From contig CAZZHH010000010.1 of NCBI GenBank assembly GCA_964653595.1, positions 1 to 64,000 of the forward strand: a stretch of 64,000 nt of DNA. Direction: 5' to 3'. The notes beneath the pieces are model-generated. The model made no database searches. It saw only the letters and a list, made by a program, of their open reading frames with translations, and had not been told where the DNA came from. Made by a program: the position numbers and the translations under genes. The stretch is from JBAXTE01 sp964653595. Lineage in GTDB: Bacteria; Bacteroidota; Bacteroidia; Bacteroidales; WCHB1-69. This document shows positions 50,940-60,866 of this stretch, one piece after another. Each line of letters starts with the position of its first letter. The stretch's first letter is position 1.

Positions 50940-51263
50940 TTAGAGTAATCCCAAATCCAACATCGCTTCTTCCGACATCATTTCAGTAGTCCATGGGGGA
51001 TCGAAAGTAACCTCAACGGTTACATTTTTAATACCTCCGATTGTCAACAATTCATCTTTAACGGTAGCGGGTAATGTCTCTGCAGCAGGACAATTGGGTG
51101 CAGTAAGAGTCATCACAATAAGCACGTTATTCTCTTCGTCTTGATTGATTTCGTATATAAAACCCAATTCCCAAATGTTAACAGGAATTTCGGGGTCGAA
51201 GATATATTTCATTCGAGCGATAATCTCTTTTTGGATAGGGGTTGGATTTTCTATGGTTATCAT
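50940..51263 (-). CDS. MIP18/DUF59 family Fe-S assembly protein (SufT/PaaD-like)
   Basis: A 107-aa protein with the DUF59 fold: DPEIPVNIWELGFIYEI (about residues 23-39), the conserved Cys in TAPNCPAAETLP (about 73-84) and the closing VEVTFDPPWTTEMMSE. Proteins of this type help mature Fe-S proteins in the SUF pathway. The ATG directly follows the sufE stop (TAG-ATG), so it is coupled to SufE and the assignment fits. It is the last gene of the minus-strand run. Confidence 0.93.
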   Translation of the reverse strand: MITIENPTPIQKEIIARMKYIFDPEIPVNIWELGFIYEINQDEENNVLIVMTLTAPNCPAAETLPATVKDELLTIGGIKNVTVEVTFDPPWTTEMMSEEAMLDLGLL

Positions 51264-51689
51264 CTATTCGTTATTTTTAAGTTTATACACCATTGCATAC
51301 ATTTTCATTTGCTTAATCATAGATAGGAGTCCGTTTGACCTAGTAGGAGAAAGATGCTCTTTGAGTCCGATTTGATTGATATACTCTAGAGGTGCATCAA
51401 TAATTTCTTGAGGTGTTTTATTGGACAACACGCGTATGAGAAGATTTACAATTCCTTTGGTAATAATGGCATCGCTATCGGCAGAAAAGACCACTTTCCC
51501 ATCGACAAAATCGGCCCACAACCACACTTTAGATTGACAACCAGTAATTAGGTATTGATCTGTTTTGTATTTATCCTCGATTACGGGCAATGTTTTGCCT
51601 AGTTCGATAATATAATTGTATCTATCCATCCAATCTTCAAAGAGGCTAAACTCTTTAATAATCTGTTGTTCTGCTTCTAAGATATTCAT
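51264..51689 (-). CDS. sufE: cysteine desulfuration protein SufE
   Basis: Accepts sulfur from SufS for Fe-S cluster assembly. ATG 51689 gives 141 aa (MNILEAEQQIIKEFSLF); the longer frame to 51725 overlaps folE. The sulfur-accepting Cys is in ITGCQSKVWLW (about residues 47-57), with the PVIEDKYKTDQYLI segment before it and SPTRSNGLLSMI at the C terminus. Other suf genes are not in the window. Position behind folE and queD is probably a convenience operon. Confidence 0.94.
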   Translation of the reverse strand: MNILEAEQQIIKEFSLFEDWMDRYNYIIELGKTLPVIEDKYKTDQYLITGCQSKVWLWADFVDGKVVFSADSDAIITKGIVNLLIRVLSNKTPQEIIDAPLEYINQIGLKEHLSPTRSNGLLSMIKQMKMYAMVYKLKNNE

Positions 51690-51705
51690 AACCTTGTTTT
51701 TTATA

Positions 51706-52368
51706 TTAATGTAATCTACCACCAATAATTTTCATAAATTCTTGTCGGGTATTGGATTGATTTAGAAAAGCACCCGTAAAATCGGAAGTTGTGGTAACAG
51801 AATTTTGTTTTTGCACTCCTCTCATCGACATACACATATGCTGTGCTTCTATTACTACGGCTACTCCAAGTGGGTGTAATGTATTTTGGATACAGTCTCT
51901 AATTTGTGTCGTTAATCGTTCTTGCACTTGGAGTCGACGTGCAAAAGCATCTACAATTCGGGGGATTTTACTTAATCCGACGATATGTCCGTTTGGGATA
52001 TATGCTACGTGAGCTTTCCCGAAAAAAGGGACCATGTGATGTTCGCATAAAGAGTAAATTTCGATGTCTTTTACCACTACCATTTGTCGGTAATCCTCTT
52101 TAAACATGGCCGATCGGAGGATCTCTTCGGGGTTTAGGTCGTAACCGTGGGTAAAAAACTGCATCGCTTTCGCCACCCGTTTGGGCGTATCTAAAAGTCC
52201 TTCTCTGGTTGGGTCTTCCCCGATGAGTTTTAGAATTTCTATATACAAAGGTTTTAACTTTTCTATGGTTTCCATATTATAGTTATCTAGCCTTTTGTAT
52301 CCATCCATGTTGTTCTCTTCAAACATGTTGTTTTCAATATCTTCCATGGTTATTTTCGTTCTTCCCAT
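51706..52368 (-). CDS. folE: GTP cyclohydrolase I
   Basis: First step from GTP to dihydroneopterin triphosphate, feeding folate and, through QueD, queuosine precursors. 220 aa with an N-terminal extension of about 45 residues. Zinc and active-site motifs [22 protein letters not shown] (Cys and two His), [25 protein letters not shown], and the second zinc Cys/His region [11 protein letters not shown] are intact. It follows queD by 12 bp, and the two enzymes share the same product path. Confidence 0.96.
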   Translation of the reverse strand: MGRTKITMEDIENNMFEENNMDGYKRLDNYNMETIEKLKPLYIEILKLIGEDPTREGLLDTPKRVAKAMQFFTHGYDLNPEEILRSAMFKEDYRQMVVVKDIEIYSLCEHHMVPFFGKAHVAYIPNGHIVGLSKIPRIVDAFARRLQVQERLTTQIRDCIQNTLHPLGVAVVIEAQHMCMSMRGVQKQNSVTTTSDFTGAFLNQSNTRQEFMKIIGGRLH

Positions 52369-52380
52369 TATTTTAAATTA

Positions 52381-52788
52381 TTATCCTTTATATTCCACTG
52401 AGTTATTCTCTGTTTCGTTAATTTTCACACTATGAAGGGTGGCTCCTAGGTTTGCAATCGGATGATACAGCTCTTCAAATATTGCTTTTGCAAGATTTTC
52501 GGTAGATGCTAATTTGCCTTTCATAAAATCCACTTCGAGGTTGATATTTTTATGATCTAGCTTATCGATTACAAACTTATTAATCATTTTGCTAAGAGTT
52601 TTCAGATTAACAACAAAACCAGTAGAAGGGTCAATATCGCCCTCCACAGTAACAAAGAGTTCATAGTTATGACCATGCCAATTGGGGTTAGAGCACTTTC
52701 CGAAAATTTCGAGATTTTTCTCATCGGAGTAGTCGCTTCTAAACAGTCGATGGGCAGCATTAAAACGTTCTCTTCGGGTTACAAACAT
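52381..52788 (-). CDS. queD: 6-carboxytetrahydropterin synthase (QueD/PTPS family)
   Basis: A 135-aa zinc enzyme that converts dihydroneopterin triphosphate to 6-carboxytetrahydropterin in queuosine synthesis. His zinc ligands are in FNAAHRLF (about residue 12) and WHGHNYELFVTVEG (about 37-50); the catalytic Cys is in GKCSNPNW; GFVVNLKTLSKMI and KLDHKNIN complete the family pattern. Adjacent folE supplies its substrate. QueD is favoured over mammalian-type PTPS by this context. Confidence 0.92.
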   Translation of the reverse strand: MFVTRRERFNAAHRLFRSDYSDEKNLEIFGKCSNPNWHGHNYELFVTVEGDIDPSTGFVVNLKTLSKMINKFVIDKLDHKNINLEVDFMKGKLASTENLAKAIFEELYHPIANLGATLHSVKINETENNSVEYKG

Positions 52789-52837
52789 CCTTTTTTTATT
52801 TAATCAACACCATTAATGCAAATATGTTCTCCCGATT

Positions 52838-53473
52838 TTAAAAAAAGGGGTTTAATTTTTTTTCTAATTCAATGGTAGTAGCTTCTCCATGACCAGGATA
52901 GACTTTAGTTTCGTTGGGCAGCACTAGTAATTTTGTTTGAATACTTTCTATAAGCAATGAGTGGTTGCCTGTAGGCAAATCGGTTCTGCCGATACTTTGT
53001 TGGAACAACACATCTCCAGTAATTACCCATCCATCCTCTTTAGAATATAAGCAAATACTACCTTCTGCGTGTCCGGGTGTATATAACACTTGCAGCGAAG
53101 AGTTGCCAAAATATATCTCATCCATATCCTCTAAATAGGTATCTGGAAGGAAATTTTTGACTCTATCAAAACCGTAAGCAGTGGCATATTGCTCCGTTTG
53201 ATTTAAGATTTCGGTTGATTTATGGTGAGCCATAACCGGAATTGAATAAAAATCTTTTACGTTTTGTACTCCTGCCACATGATCGATATGAGGATGGGTA
53301 AGTACGATTGCATAGGGTTTTAATTGTTGCTCTTCGATAAATCGGGTAAGTGTTTTTAGTTCTTCCGCAGAATAACAACCGGGGTCTACAATGATACAAT
53401 CTTTACTAGGAGTGTAAACAACATAGGTATTTACTTGAATAAAATTAAAGACAAAAACTGCAACTTGAATCAT
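52838..53473 (-). CDS. MBL-fold metallo-hydrolase (glyoxalase II-like)
   Basis: A 211-aa metallo-beta-lactamase fold protein. ATG 53473 is chosen because the longer frame to 53494 overlaps the -7 box at 53492-53499. Metal motifs: THPHIDHV (about residues 54-61), the His in PGHAEGSI, the bridging Asp in ITGDVLFQQSIGRTDLP and the last His in YPGHGEATT. The layout fits glyoxalase II or persulfide dioxygenase relatives. The substrate is not determined. First gene of the run with queD, folE, sufE and the MIP18 protein. Confidence 0.92.
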   Translation of the reverse strand: MIQVAVFVFNFIQVNTYVVYTPSKDCIIVDPGCYSAEELKTLTRFIEEQQLKPYAIVLTHPHIDHVAGVQNVKDFYSIPVMAHHKSTEILNQTEQYATAYGFDRVKNFLPDTYLEDMDEIYFGNSSLQVLYTPGHAEGSICLYSKEDGWVITGDVLFQQSIGRTDLPTGNHSLLIESIQTKLLVLPNETKVYPGHGEATTIELEKKLNPFF

Positions 53474-53491
53474 AATATTAATGTATTTTTG

Positions 53492-53499
53492 CAAAGATA
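53492..53499 (-). promoter_or_regulatory. -7 box TATCTTTG of the MBL-queD-folE-sufE run
   Basis: Minus-strand TAnnTTTG match 18 bp before the chosen start; it decides that start. Confidence 0.65.
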
Positions 53500-53573
53500 A
53501 TGAATAACGAAATTGGAAATAGAAATAGAAACATAAAAATTTATATTACTTTAGCATATTATATTTACCATTT

Positions 53574-56500
53574 ATGATTTTAAAGGGAGACTTGAGCAAA
53601 TTAAACCGGATGTGGATGATCGTGCCAATGCTTTTTATGCTATTTGGCCAGAATCTGCATGCACAGTTTTACAATGGTTCAAATCTTACTTTTGGTCAAA
53701 ATAGGGTTCAATATCAAAAGTTAAATTGGTTTTTTTATCGCAACAATCGATGCGATGTTTATTTCTATCCTAAAGGGAAGCAAATTGCTCAATACGTATT
53801 AAAGTATGGGAATCAAGAGATAGAGCAATTTGAGCAAAATTTTGGAACCGGGTTAAGCGAGAAGATTCAATTTATCATTTATGCTAATTTTTCCGATTTC
53901 AAGGAATCCAACATTGGCTTAATCAACGAAAACCTTTATAACACAGGGGGTAATACGTTGATTGCTGAGAACAAAGTCTTTTTATATTTTAACGATGGTT
54001 ATCGCGATTTAGACAAGCAGATACGAGCTGGGGTAGCTTCTATCTATATCAATGAGTTGTTTCAGGGCTCTTCTTTGTATCAAAAGATGAAATCGAGTGC
54101 CATTTTATCTTTACCCGACTGGGTTTTTAGGGGGTTAGTCTCTTATTATGCAGAGAGATCGAGCGATGAAATGGACAACAAAATTCGGGATTTAGTGGTA
54201 AGTGGAAGGTATTCGAAGCTGAATTTGCTAAACAAAAATGAATTAGAGATTGCCGGTAACGCAATTTGGAGCTATTATGCTTTAAAATACGGAAGCAATT
54301 CTATCCCCATCACCCTCAATTCCATTCGATCTTCAAGGTCGGTTGAGAGGGGGTTCATGTATGGAATAGGCCTCGGATTTAAAGATTTTTTTTCTCAGAG
54401 TATTGCCTATTACACAAACAAATATGTAACCGACAACATTCGCTCCATGCCCGATTCGGCTACGGTAGTGAAATACAAAAAGGAGACCCAATACTACGGG
54501 TATAAACAATCTACCGATGGTAAAGCCTATGCATATGTTTCCAACATTCGAGGCAAATACAAGGTGTGGTTGAAAAAACCAGATCGGAAGCGACCGGTAA
54601 AAATTTTCAAGAGAAACCATAAGATTGACGATAATCCGGATTGTACCATTCCTCTTTTGGCATGGAATCACAATGGAACTATTTTAACCATGGCTTTAGA
54701 GGAAAAGGGTAAATTGTTTTTTTACAATTATTCCTTGGAAGACGAAACTCTAAGTCGTTTTGAGATATACAACATTGCCAAGATAAACACGTTGGCATAC
54801 GCTCACGATGGCAAAAACATTGTATTTTCGGGAGTAAAAGATGGAAACCCTGATATTTTTATTTACAATTTAACCTCGAGGAGTTACACACAAATTACGG
54901 AGGACAGATTTGATGATACCGATCCCGAATTTATCAACGAGTCGACACAAATCATGTTTAGTTCTAACCGAACAAACGACACAATCGGGGCAAAACAGGC
55001 ATTATCCAGATCCAATTTAACTGGCACCACAAGGTTGTATATTTACGATTTAAAGAGCAAAAGCACAACCCTAAGAAAAGTTACCGACGGAAGATATGGC
55101 ACCGAGAGCAAACCATTAGAACTTAAGAAAAACACGTTTCTCTTTTTAAGCAACAAAAATGGAATTACCAATTCGTATATTGGAAAATTTGACAGCACAT
55201 TAAGCCACATAGACACAACTGTTCATTATCGCTTCTATTCGAAGATTAGTCCATATACCGATTTTCGAAGTTCAATTCTTGAACACAGTTTTAATAAAGC
55301 CACCAACCATTATAATACTACTCTATGGAACAAAGGAGTGAAGAAATTTTATTTTCAAGGGCTCACTTCCTCCCCTACCAATTATGGCAGTTTTCTTTCG
55401 GATGGAGCTAGCTTAAAAGAGCAAAAATATATTTTAGATACAACGAGGGTAGATAGTCTGAATAATAAGTCAAAACTAAAAACAAAAAAGCGAGTTGGCA
55501 AGCGGTTAGTATCCGTAAAAATGAGTGAGGCATATGTGGATTGTCCAGGCGTTATATTTTCAAGTGGCAATCAAAACTTCATTCAATTTGGCGACACGAA
55601 TAGGAAGGAGATATCTATCGGAGAAGAGTTAAAGCCTGAGAGTATGGAGCAAAATGCTTACACGCAATATTCGATAAGTCAAATTGTTTCGCAGGTAGAT
55701 TTTAGCTTTATGAACACCTCTTATCAGCAATTTACAGGGGGTGGCTCTCCCATCTATTTAAATCCTGGTTTTAATGCGTTGTTTATGGTGGGCACACAAG
55801 ATTTACTAGAGAATCATCGATTAATTGGAGGGGTTAGGTTTACCTTAAATTTCGACAACACAGAGTTTATGTTAAGTTATGAAACTTTAGAAAAGCGATT
55901 AGATCGCCAAATGGTGTTTCACAGACAACAGTTAAAACAATTTAATGAATATTTTGGGGTAAAGCAATTATCCAACTCTTTATTTTACATTTTAAAGTGG
56001 CCATTTAGCAGAGTAAATGCAGTAAGGGGAACTCTTATCGGAAGATCGGATAAACAGATATTTTTATCCTTAGAGAACAACACCTTAAAAGAGCCAAATC
56101 AATATGGATTTTGGGGGGGATTAAAAGGAGAATGGATTTTTGATAACAGCAGAGAGCTAGCTCCTAATATATATGAGGGTGCTAGGACAAAGATCTTTGC
56201 AGAGTACTATCAATCGGTAGAGAAAACCAGCAAAAACTTATTTGTTTTTGGAGCAGATGCCCGATATTATTTCAGGTTGTATCGAAATTTTATATGGGCA
56301 AATAGAATAGCAGCATCTACCTCGGTAGGCAAAAACAAATTGGTTTATTACATGGGGGGGGTTGACAATTGGTTATTTGCAAAATTTAATCAGAATATCA
56401 ATGTGGACATGGATCAAAATTATAGTTTTCAAACTTTAGCTACTAACATGCGTGGATTTACTCAAAACATTCGTAATGGAAATTCATTTGCAGTAATAAA

Positions 56501-56840
56501 CAGTGAGTTGAGAATACCCATCGTAAAATTTATCTTTAACAAGAGCTTCAATTCTGATTTTGTCAACAATTTTCAATTCAATATTTTTGGAGATATAGGC
56601 ACAGCTTGGACAGGGATATCGCCCTATTCGGATGATAATTCGTTGTATACCCAAATCATTCGGAGTGGCCCGATAACAGTAACGTTAAACAAGCAAGTAG
56701 AGCCAATTGTAGGCGGTTATGGTTTTGGTATTCGCACTAAGCTTTTAGGCTATTTTATCCGAGCCGATTGGGCCTGGGGTATTGAAAATTACAAAGTTCA
56801 ACCACGTGTTTTTTACCTCTCTTTAAATTTAGATTTTTAA
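53574..56840 (+). CDS. large surface protein: peptidase-MA-like, WD40-like propeller and Omp85-like barrel end
   Basis: A 1,088-aa exported protein, with a signal peptide at about residues 12-30 (ending NLHAQ). The first 260 residues look like a peptidase-MA domain (VYFYPKGKQIAQY, the P-x-W motif LPDWVFRGLVSYYAE), but no HExxH is present, so it is probably inactive. Next comes a TolB/WD40-like propeller (about 300-560, with YAHDGKNIVFSG, NPDIFIYNLTSRSYTQIT and INESTQIMFSSNRT). The C-terminal 350 residues are beta-rich and end in the outer-membrane pattern VFYLSLNLDF, like the bacterial surface antigen barrel. Likely an outer-membrane protein with a periplasmic N-terminal half; function is unknown. 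The TSUP gene follows by 10 bp. Confidence 0.8.
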   Translation: MILKGDLSKLNRMWMIVPMLFMLFGQNLHAQFYNGSNLTFGQNRVQYQKLNWFFYRNNRCDVYFYPKGKQIAQYVLKYGNQEIEQFEQNFGTGLSEKIQFIIYANFSDFKESNIGLINENLYNTGGNTLIAENKVFLYFNDGYRDLDKQIRAGVASIYINELFQGSSLYQKMKSSAILSLPDWVFRGLVSYYAERSSDEMDNKIRDLVVSGRYSKLNLLNKNELEIAGNAIWSYYALKYGSNSIPITLNSIRSSRSVERGFMYGIGLGFKDFFSQSIAYYTNKYVTDNIRSMPDSATVVKYKKETQYYGYKQSTDGKAYAYVSNIRGKYKVWLKKPDRKRPVKIFKRNHKIDDNPDCTIPLLAWNHNGTILTMALEEKGKLFFYNYSLEDETLSRFEIYNIAKINTLAYAHDGKNIVFSGVKDGNPDIFIYNLTSRSYTQITEDRFDDTDPEFINESTQIMFSSNRTNDTIGAKQALSRSNLTGTTRLYIYDLKSKSTTLRKVTDGRYGTESKPLELKKNTFLFLSNKNGITNSYIGKFDSTLSHIDTTVHYRFYSKISPYTDFRSSILEHSFNKATNHYNTTLWNKGVKKFYFQGLTSSPTNYGSFLSDGASLKEQKYILDTTRVDSLNNKSKLKTKKRVGKRLVSVKMSEAYVDCPGVIFSSGNQNFIQFGDTNRKEISIGEELKPESMEQNAYTQYSISQIVSQVDFSFMNTSYQQFTGGGSPIYLNPGFNALFMVGTQDLLENHRLIGGVRFTLNFDNTEFMLSYETLEKRLDRQMVFHRQQLKQFNEYFGVKQLSNSLFYILKWPFSRVNAVRGTLIGRSDKQIFLSLENNTLKEPNQYGFWGGLKGEWIFDNSRELAPNIYEGARTKIFAEYYQSVEKTSKNLFVFGADARYYFRLYRNFIWANRIAASTSVGKNKLVYYMGGVDNWLFAKFNQNINVDMDQNYSFQTLATNMRGFTQNIRNGNSFAVINSELRIPIVKFIFNKSFNSDFVNNFQFNIFGDIGTAWTGISPYSDDNSLYTQIIRSGPITVTLNKQVEPIVGGYGFGIRTKLLGYFIRADWAWGIENYKVQPRVFYLSLNLDF

Positions 56841-56850
56841 TGTTTACCTA

Positions 56851-57225
56851 ATGAAAATGAGCATACAAACAGTAATCATATTGATCATTATTGGTCTTTT
56901 AGCAGGATCATTTAGTGGCATGGTTGGAATTGGTGGCGGTGTTATCATCATTCCCATGTTAATCTATTTTTTGGGATTTTCGCAACATCAAGCACAGGGG
57001 ACAAGCATCGCCATTATGCTGCCACCCATTGGATTAATGGCTGCATATCAATATTATAAGGCGGGGCAAGTAAATTTAATGTATGCTTTGGTTATTGCCG
57101 TTGCTTTTTTTATTGGAGGATATTTCGGTGCTAAATATGCAGTAAAAATACCGCAAGAATACCTAAAGAAAATTTTTGGTATTTTTCTGTTGCTTGTAGC
57201 ACTTAAAACAATATTCGGGAAGTAA
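56851..57225 (+). CDS. half-size TSUP (TauE/SafE) transporter
   Basis: A 124-aa membrane protein with four transmembrane segments and the TSUP N-terminal signature GSFSGMVGIGGGVIIIPML (about residues 20-38). Full-length members have about 250 aa and two such halves; this has only one and may work as a dimer, as other half-size TSUP proteins in the phylum are believed to. It probably exports sulfite or an organosulfur acid. Overlap of one base with the next gene (TAATG) indicates coupling. ATG 56857 is an alternative start. Confidence 0.85.
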   Translation: MKMSIQTVIILIIIGLLAGSFSGMVGIGGGVIIIPMLIYFLGFSQHQAQGTSIAIMLPPIGLMAAYQYYKAGQVNLMYALVIAVAFFIGGYFGAKYAVKIPQEYLKKIFGIFLLLVALKTIFGK

Positions 57226-57677
57226 TGACAAAAAGACTATCTACCGATCAAATCAACGATTCTAGGTTTGTAAAATTCATTCAGAAGCATCATGTCTTGA
57301 CATTAGCCACCACCCTAGATAATCAACCTTGGTGTTGCTCCTGTTTTTATGCTTACGACCAAAGCACAGGCAGTTTTATTTTTACTTCTGATGATCACAC
57401 TCAACATATTAACCAAATATTAACAAACAATAAAATAGCGGCAAATATTTTTTTGGAAACCAAAATGATTGGAATTATACAAGGGCTTCAAATAGTGGGC
57501 GAAATTCATCGGGTGGATGACCAATCTCCAGCTCATTTTAGGATGCAATATTTAAAAAAGTTTCCATTTGCAATACTTGCAAACACCTCATTATGGGCGC
57601 TTTACCCAAAACTACTCAAGTTGACCGACAATAAGCTGGGATTTGGCACAAAATTGATTTGGGAAAAAGAATTATAA
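57225..57677 (+). CDS. pyridoxamine 5'-phosphate oxidase-like (PPOX family) protein
   Basis: A 150-aa protein with the split-barrel flavin-binding fold: HHVLTLATTLDNQPWCCSCFYAYD (about residues 22-45), FIFTSDDHTQHINQILTNNKIAANIF, and GIIQGLQIVGEIHRVDD. This subgroup resembles YhbP-like proteins. The reaction is unknown; flavin or heme binding is possible. Co-transcribed with the TSUP gene. The spacing to nrdJ is 230 bp with no shared promoter evident. Confidence 0.85.
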   Translation: MTKRLSTDQINDSRFVKFIQKHHVLTLATTLDNQPWCCSCFYAYDQSTGSFIFTSDDHTQHINQILTNNKIAANIFLETKMIGIIQGLQIVGEIHRVDDQSPAHFRMQYLKKFPFAILANTSLWALYPKLLKLTDNKLGFGTKLIWEKEL

Positions 57678-57907
57678 ACAATTAACCACTTTGAAAGTCA
57701 TGATATTAACCCTCAATTGTTGATTATTAATTCTTGTACTTACTATTTTCATATTAAAAGAAATTGTAAATTCGCAATTACAAAAAAATCAAACTACAGA
57801 TTTAAAAAATCACTGACAATCAACTACATACCGCTTGGGGCAAAGAAATTAGATATTTATGTACAGTAAATCAAAGGGTTAATAAATAAATTAAAAACGT
57901 ACAAACT

Positions 57908-60661
57908 ATGAACGGTACACTTGATTTGTTTTCATGTGTTGGCATCGATACGGATTCGAAACAAAATGAAAATGCATACTCTAAAATCATAGAAAATAGA
58001 GTTAGACCAGAAATGGGTACGTTGAATTCATTCGACAACAACGAAGAGGAAGAAAAAAAGATGGAAGATATTGAAATTATAGAAAAAGAGGAATTAATGG
58101 AGGCTATGGGAGAGATTGAAGTTGATCAAAATAAAGGGTTAAGGGCATACAGTTCTGAGGAGATAACGGCAGCATCTACCGAATATTTTAAGGGAGACGA
58201 GTTAGCTGCTAGTGTATGGATGAACAAATATGCGTTAAAGGATAGTCATGGCAATGTATATGAGCTTACACCGAAAGACATGCATCTTCGTTTGGCCAAA
58301 GAATTTGCTCGAATAGAGCGTAATTATCCAAATTCGCTTTCAGAAGAAAAGATTTTTGATTTACTAGATGGTTTTAAATATATCATACCACAAGGTAGTC
58401 CGATGGCTGGAATTGGCAATGATTTTCAAATTGCGTCCTTGTCAAATTGTTTTGTAATTGGCAACAATGGTTCCTCCGACTCGTATGGTGGCATTATGAA
58501 AGTAGATGAGGAGCAAGTACAGTTGATGAAACGCAGAGGTGGTGTAGGCCATGATTTATCCCATATCCGACCTACGGGAAGTCCAGTAAAAAACAGCGCA
58601 CTTACCTCTACCGGAATTGTTCCATTTATGGAGCGATATTCAAATTCTACCCGAGAAGTTGCACAAGATGGTCGTAGAGGAGCTTTAATGCTATCTATTT
58701 CTGTAAAACATCCCGATGCGGAGCGATTTATCGATGCAAAAATGACGCAAGGAAAAGTTACTGGAGCAAATGTATCGGTAAGAATTGACGATGAATTTAT
58801 GAGATGTTTAATCAACGACACACCTTACAGACAGCAATATCCTATAGAATCTACAAATCCCACTTATACTACCGAAATCAATGCTAAAAAGCTTTGGGAT
58901 AAGTTAATTCACAATGCATGGGCATCTGCAGAGCCTGGTATCTTATTTTGGGACACCATCAGCCGTGAGTCTGTTCCAGATTGTTACTCTGATTTAGGAT
59001 TTAAAACTGTATCCACTAATCCTTGTGGAGAAATACCTTTATGTCCCTACGACAGTTGCCGGCTTATTGCATTAAACCTTTACAGTTATGTAGAAAATCC
59101 ATATACATCCGAGGCGTTTTTCAACTTTGACTTATTTAAAGAGCATGTACAATATGGTCAACGATTGATGGATGATTTGATTGATTTAGAGATGGAAAAA
59201 ATTGATCGGATTCTCGAAAAAATCGAAATTGATCCAGAAACAGAGGATGTAAAAAGAGTAGAATTAGAGTTGTGGAACAAAATTAAGACAAAAACGCTTC
59301 AAGGCAGAAGAACCGGACTTGGAATTACTGCAGAGGGCGATATGCTTGCAGCCTTGAATTTACGTTACGGCACTGAGGATGCTAATGCATTTGCGATAGA
59401 AGTCCAAAAACAGTTGGCTATTTCTGCCTATACATCATCGGTAAAAATGGCTCGTGAGCGTGGTGCTTTTCCGGTGTACAGTAATGAAAAAGAAAAAAAC
59501 AATCCATTTATACAACGATTAAAAGAATCGTCTCCTGAATTGTATAGCGAGATGATTAAATATGGACGTAGAAACATTGCTCTTCTCACCATTGCACCAA
59601 CGGGGAGTGTAAGTATTTGTACTCAGACAACATCGGGGATTGAGCCAGTATTTATGGTATCCTACAAACGACGCAAAAAGGTAAACCCTAATGACAAAAA
59701 CAGCAAAGTTGCATTTGTAGACGAGATGGGGGACTCTTGGGAAGAATTTAATGTTTTCCATCCAAAGTTTTTAAAATGGCTCAAAGTTAACAACTACGAC
59801 TTAGAGACTGTTAAAACAATGAATGACAGCGATTTAAATGATATTATTGCAAAATCGCCATACTATAAAGCAACCTCCAACGACATCGATTGGGTAAGCA
59901 AAGTATCTATGCAAGGAGCAGTTCAAAAATGGGTAGATCATTCCATTAGTGTAACGGTAAATTTACCAAGCAATGTTTCGGAAGAGTTGGTAAGTGATAT
60001 TTACAAAAAAGCATGGGAAAGTGGATGTAAAGGAATGACCATCTATCGTGATGGCTCTCGATCGGGAGTTCTCATCAGCAAGGATACCAAAGAAGAAAAA
60101 ACTAAAATATTGGAAACGCAAGCACCTAGCCGACCTAAAAAGCTAGAAGCAGATGTGGTTAGATTCCAAAATAACAACGAAAAATGGATTGCTTTTGTAG
60201 GCAATTTGGACGGACGTCCATATGAAATTTTTACGGGGAAGGCGGAATCAATTTTTATTCCTGCATACCTCACAAAAGGATATATCCTTAAAGTAAAAGA
60301 GCAAGACAAAGAGACTAGGTACGACTTTCATTACAACGACAAGGATGGTTATCCACAAGTATATGCTGGATTATCGCGAACATTTTCGAAAGAGTATTGG
60401 AATTATGCCAAATTAATTTCAGGAATTCTTCGTCACGGGATGCCTATTCCAGATGTTGTGGACATTATTCAAAATATGAACTTAGATACCGACAACATAA
60501 ATACTTGGAAAAATGGAGTTGTTAGAGCTCTTAAAAAATTCATCCCAGATGGAACCAAAGTTAAAGGAGCTAAATGTCCTGGATGTGGGTCGGAACATGG
60601 AGTAATTTACAAAGAGGGTTGCCTTACTTGCACCGATTGTGGATACTCAAAGTGTGGCTAG
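57908..60661 (+). CDS. nrdJ: adenosylcobalamin-dependent ribonucleoside-diphosphate reductase (class II)
   Basis: Reduces ribonucleotides to deoxyribonucleotides with B12. 917 aa. Catalytic barrel motifs: GIGNDFQIASLSNCFVIGNN (first active Cys), RRGGVGHDLSHIRPTGSPV, STNPCGEIPLCPYDSCRL (radical Cys and Glu), APTGSVSICTQTTSGIEP and the second Cys region near QGAVQKWVDHSISVTVNLP. A C-terminal Cys-rich tail (CPGCGSEH...CLTCTDCGYSKCG) probably binds zinc or is the redox tail. The first 78 residues before the conserved part are acidic and lack an ATP-cone. No B12 riboswitch was seen in the 230-bp upstream region. Confidence 0.95.
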   Translation: MNGTLDLFSCVGIDTDSKQNENAYSKIIENRVRPEMGTLNSFDNNEEEEKKMEDIEIIEKEELMEAMGEIEVDQNKGLRAYSSEEITAASTEYFKGDELAASVWMNKYALKDSHGNVYELTPKDMHLRLAKEFARIERNYPNSLSEEKIFDLLDGFKYIIPQGSPMAGIGNDFQIASLSNCFVIGNNGSSDSYGGIMKVDEEQVQLMKRRGGVGHDLSHIRPTGSPVKNSALTSTGIVPFMERYSNSTREVAQDGRRGALMLSISVKHPDAERFIDAKMTQGKVTGANVSVRIDDEFMRCLINDTPYRQQYPIESTNPTYTTEINAKKLWDKLIHNAWASAEPGILFWDTISRESVPDCYSDLGFKTVSTNPCGEIPLCPYDSCRLIALNLYSYVENPYTSEAFFNFDLFKEHVQYGQRLMDDLIDLEMEKIDRILEKIEIDPETEDVKRVELELWNKIKTKTLQGRRTGLGITAEGDMLAALNLRYGTEDANAFAIEVQKQLAISAYTSSVKMARERGAFPVYSNEKEKNNPFIQRLKESSPELYSEMIKYGRRNIALLTIAPTGSVSICTQTTSGIEPVFMVSYKRRKKVNPNDKNSKVAFVDEMGDSWEEFNVFHPKFLKWLKVNNYDLETVKTMNDSDLNDIIAKSPYYKATSNDIDWVSKVSMQGAVQKWVDHSISVTVNLPSNVSEELVSDIYKKAWESGCKGMTIYRDGSRSGVLISKDTKEEKTKILETQAPSRPKKLEADVVRFQNNNEKWIAFVGNLDGRPYEIFTGKAESIFIPAYLTKGYILKVKEQDKETRYDFHYNDKDGYPQVYAGLSRTFSKEYWNYAKLISGILRHGMPIPDVVDIIQNMNLDTDNINTWKNGVVRALKKFIPDGTKVKGAKCPGCGSEHGVIYKEGCLTCTDCGYSKCG

Positions 60662-60681
60662 AAAATAAACAACATACCTAT

Positions 60682-60720
60682 AAAAAAGTCCAGATTGCTT
60701 GTCTCTCTGGATTTTTTTTG
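60682..60720 (+). terminator. terminator of nrdJ
   Basis: Stem TCCAGA/TCTGGA extended by A/T pairs, followed by eight T. It is 21 bp after the nrdJ stop. Confidence 0.85.
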
Positions 60721-60866
60721 CTATACTGGTGTCAGAAACATAAGAGAATAGAGAACTCGTTGCAAAGTTTCAAAATTAGGGTTCATAAAGCATTTAAACC
60801 TTCCATTATCCCTTAGCGATATTAGTGTTTTTCTAAGGACTTCTTTAGATGTTTTTCATGCCCAAA

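Noticed and set aside
57678..57907. Cobalamin riboswitch before the B12-dependent nrdJ
   Set aside because: No B12-box-like conserved core seen in the 230 bp; AT-rich with few stems.
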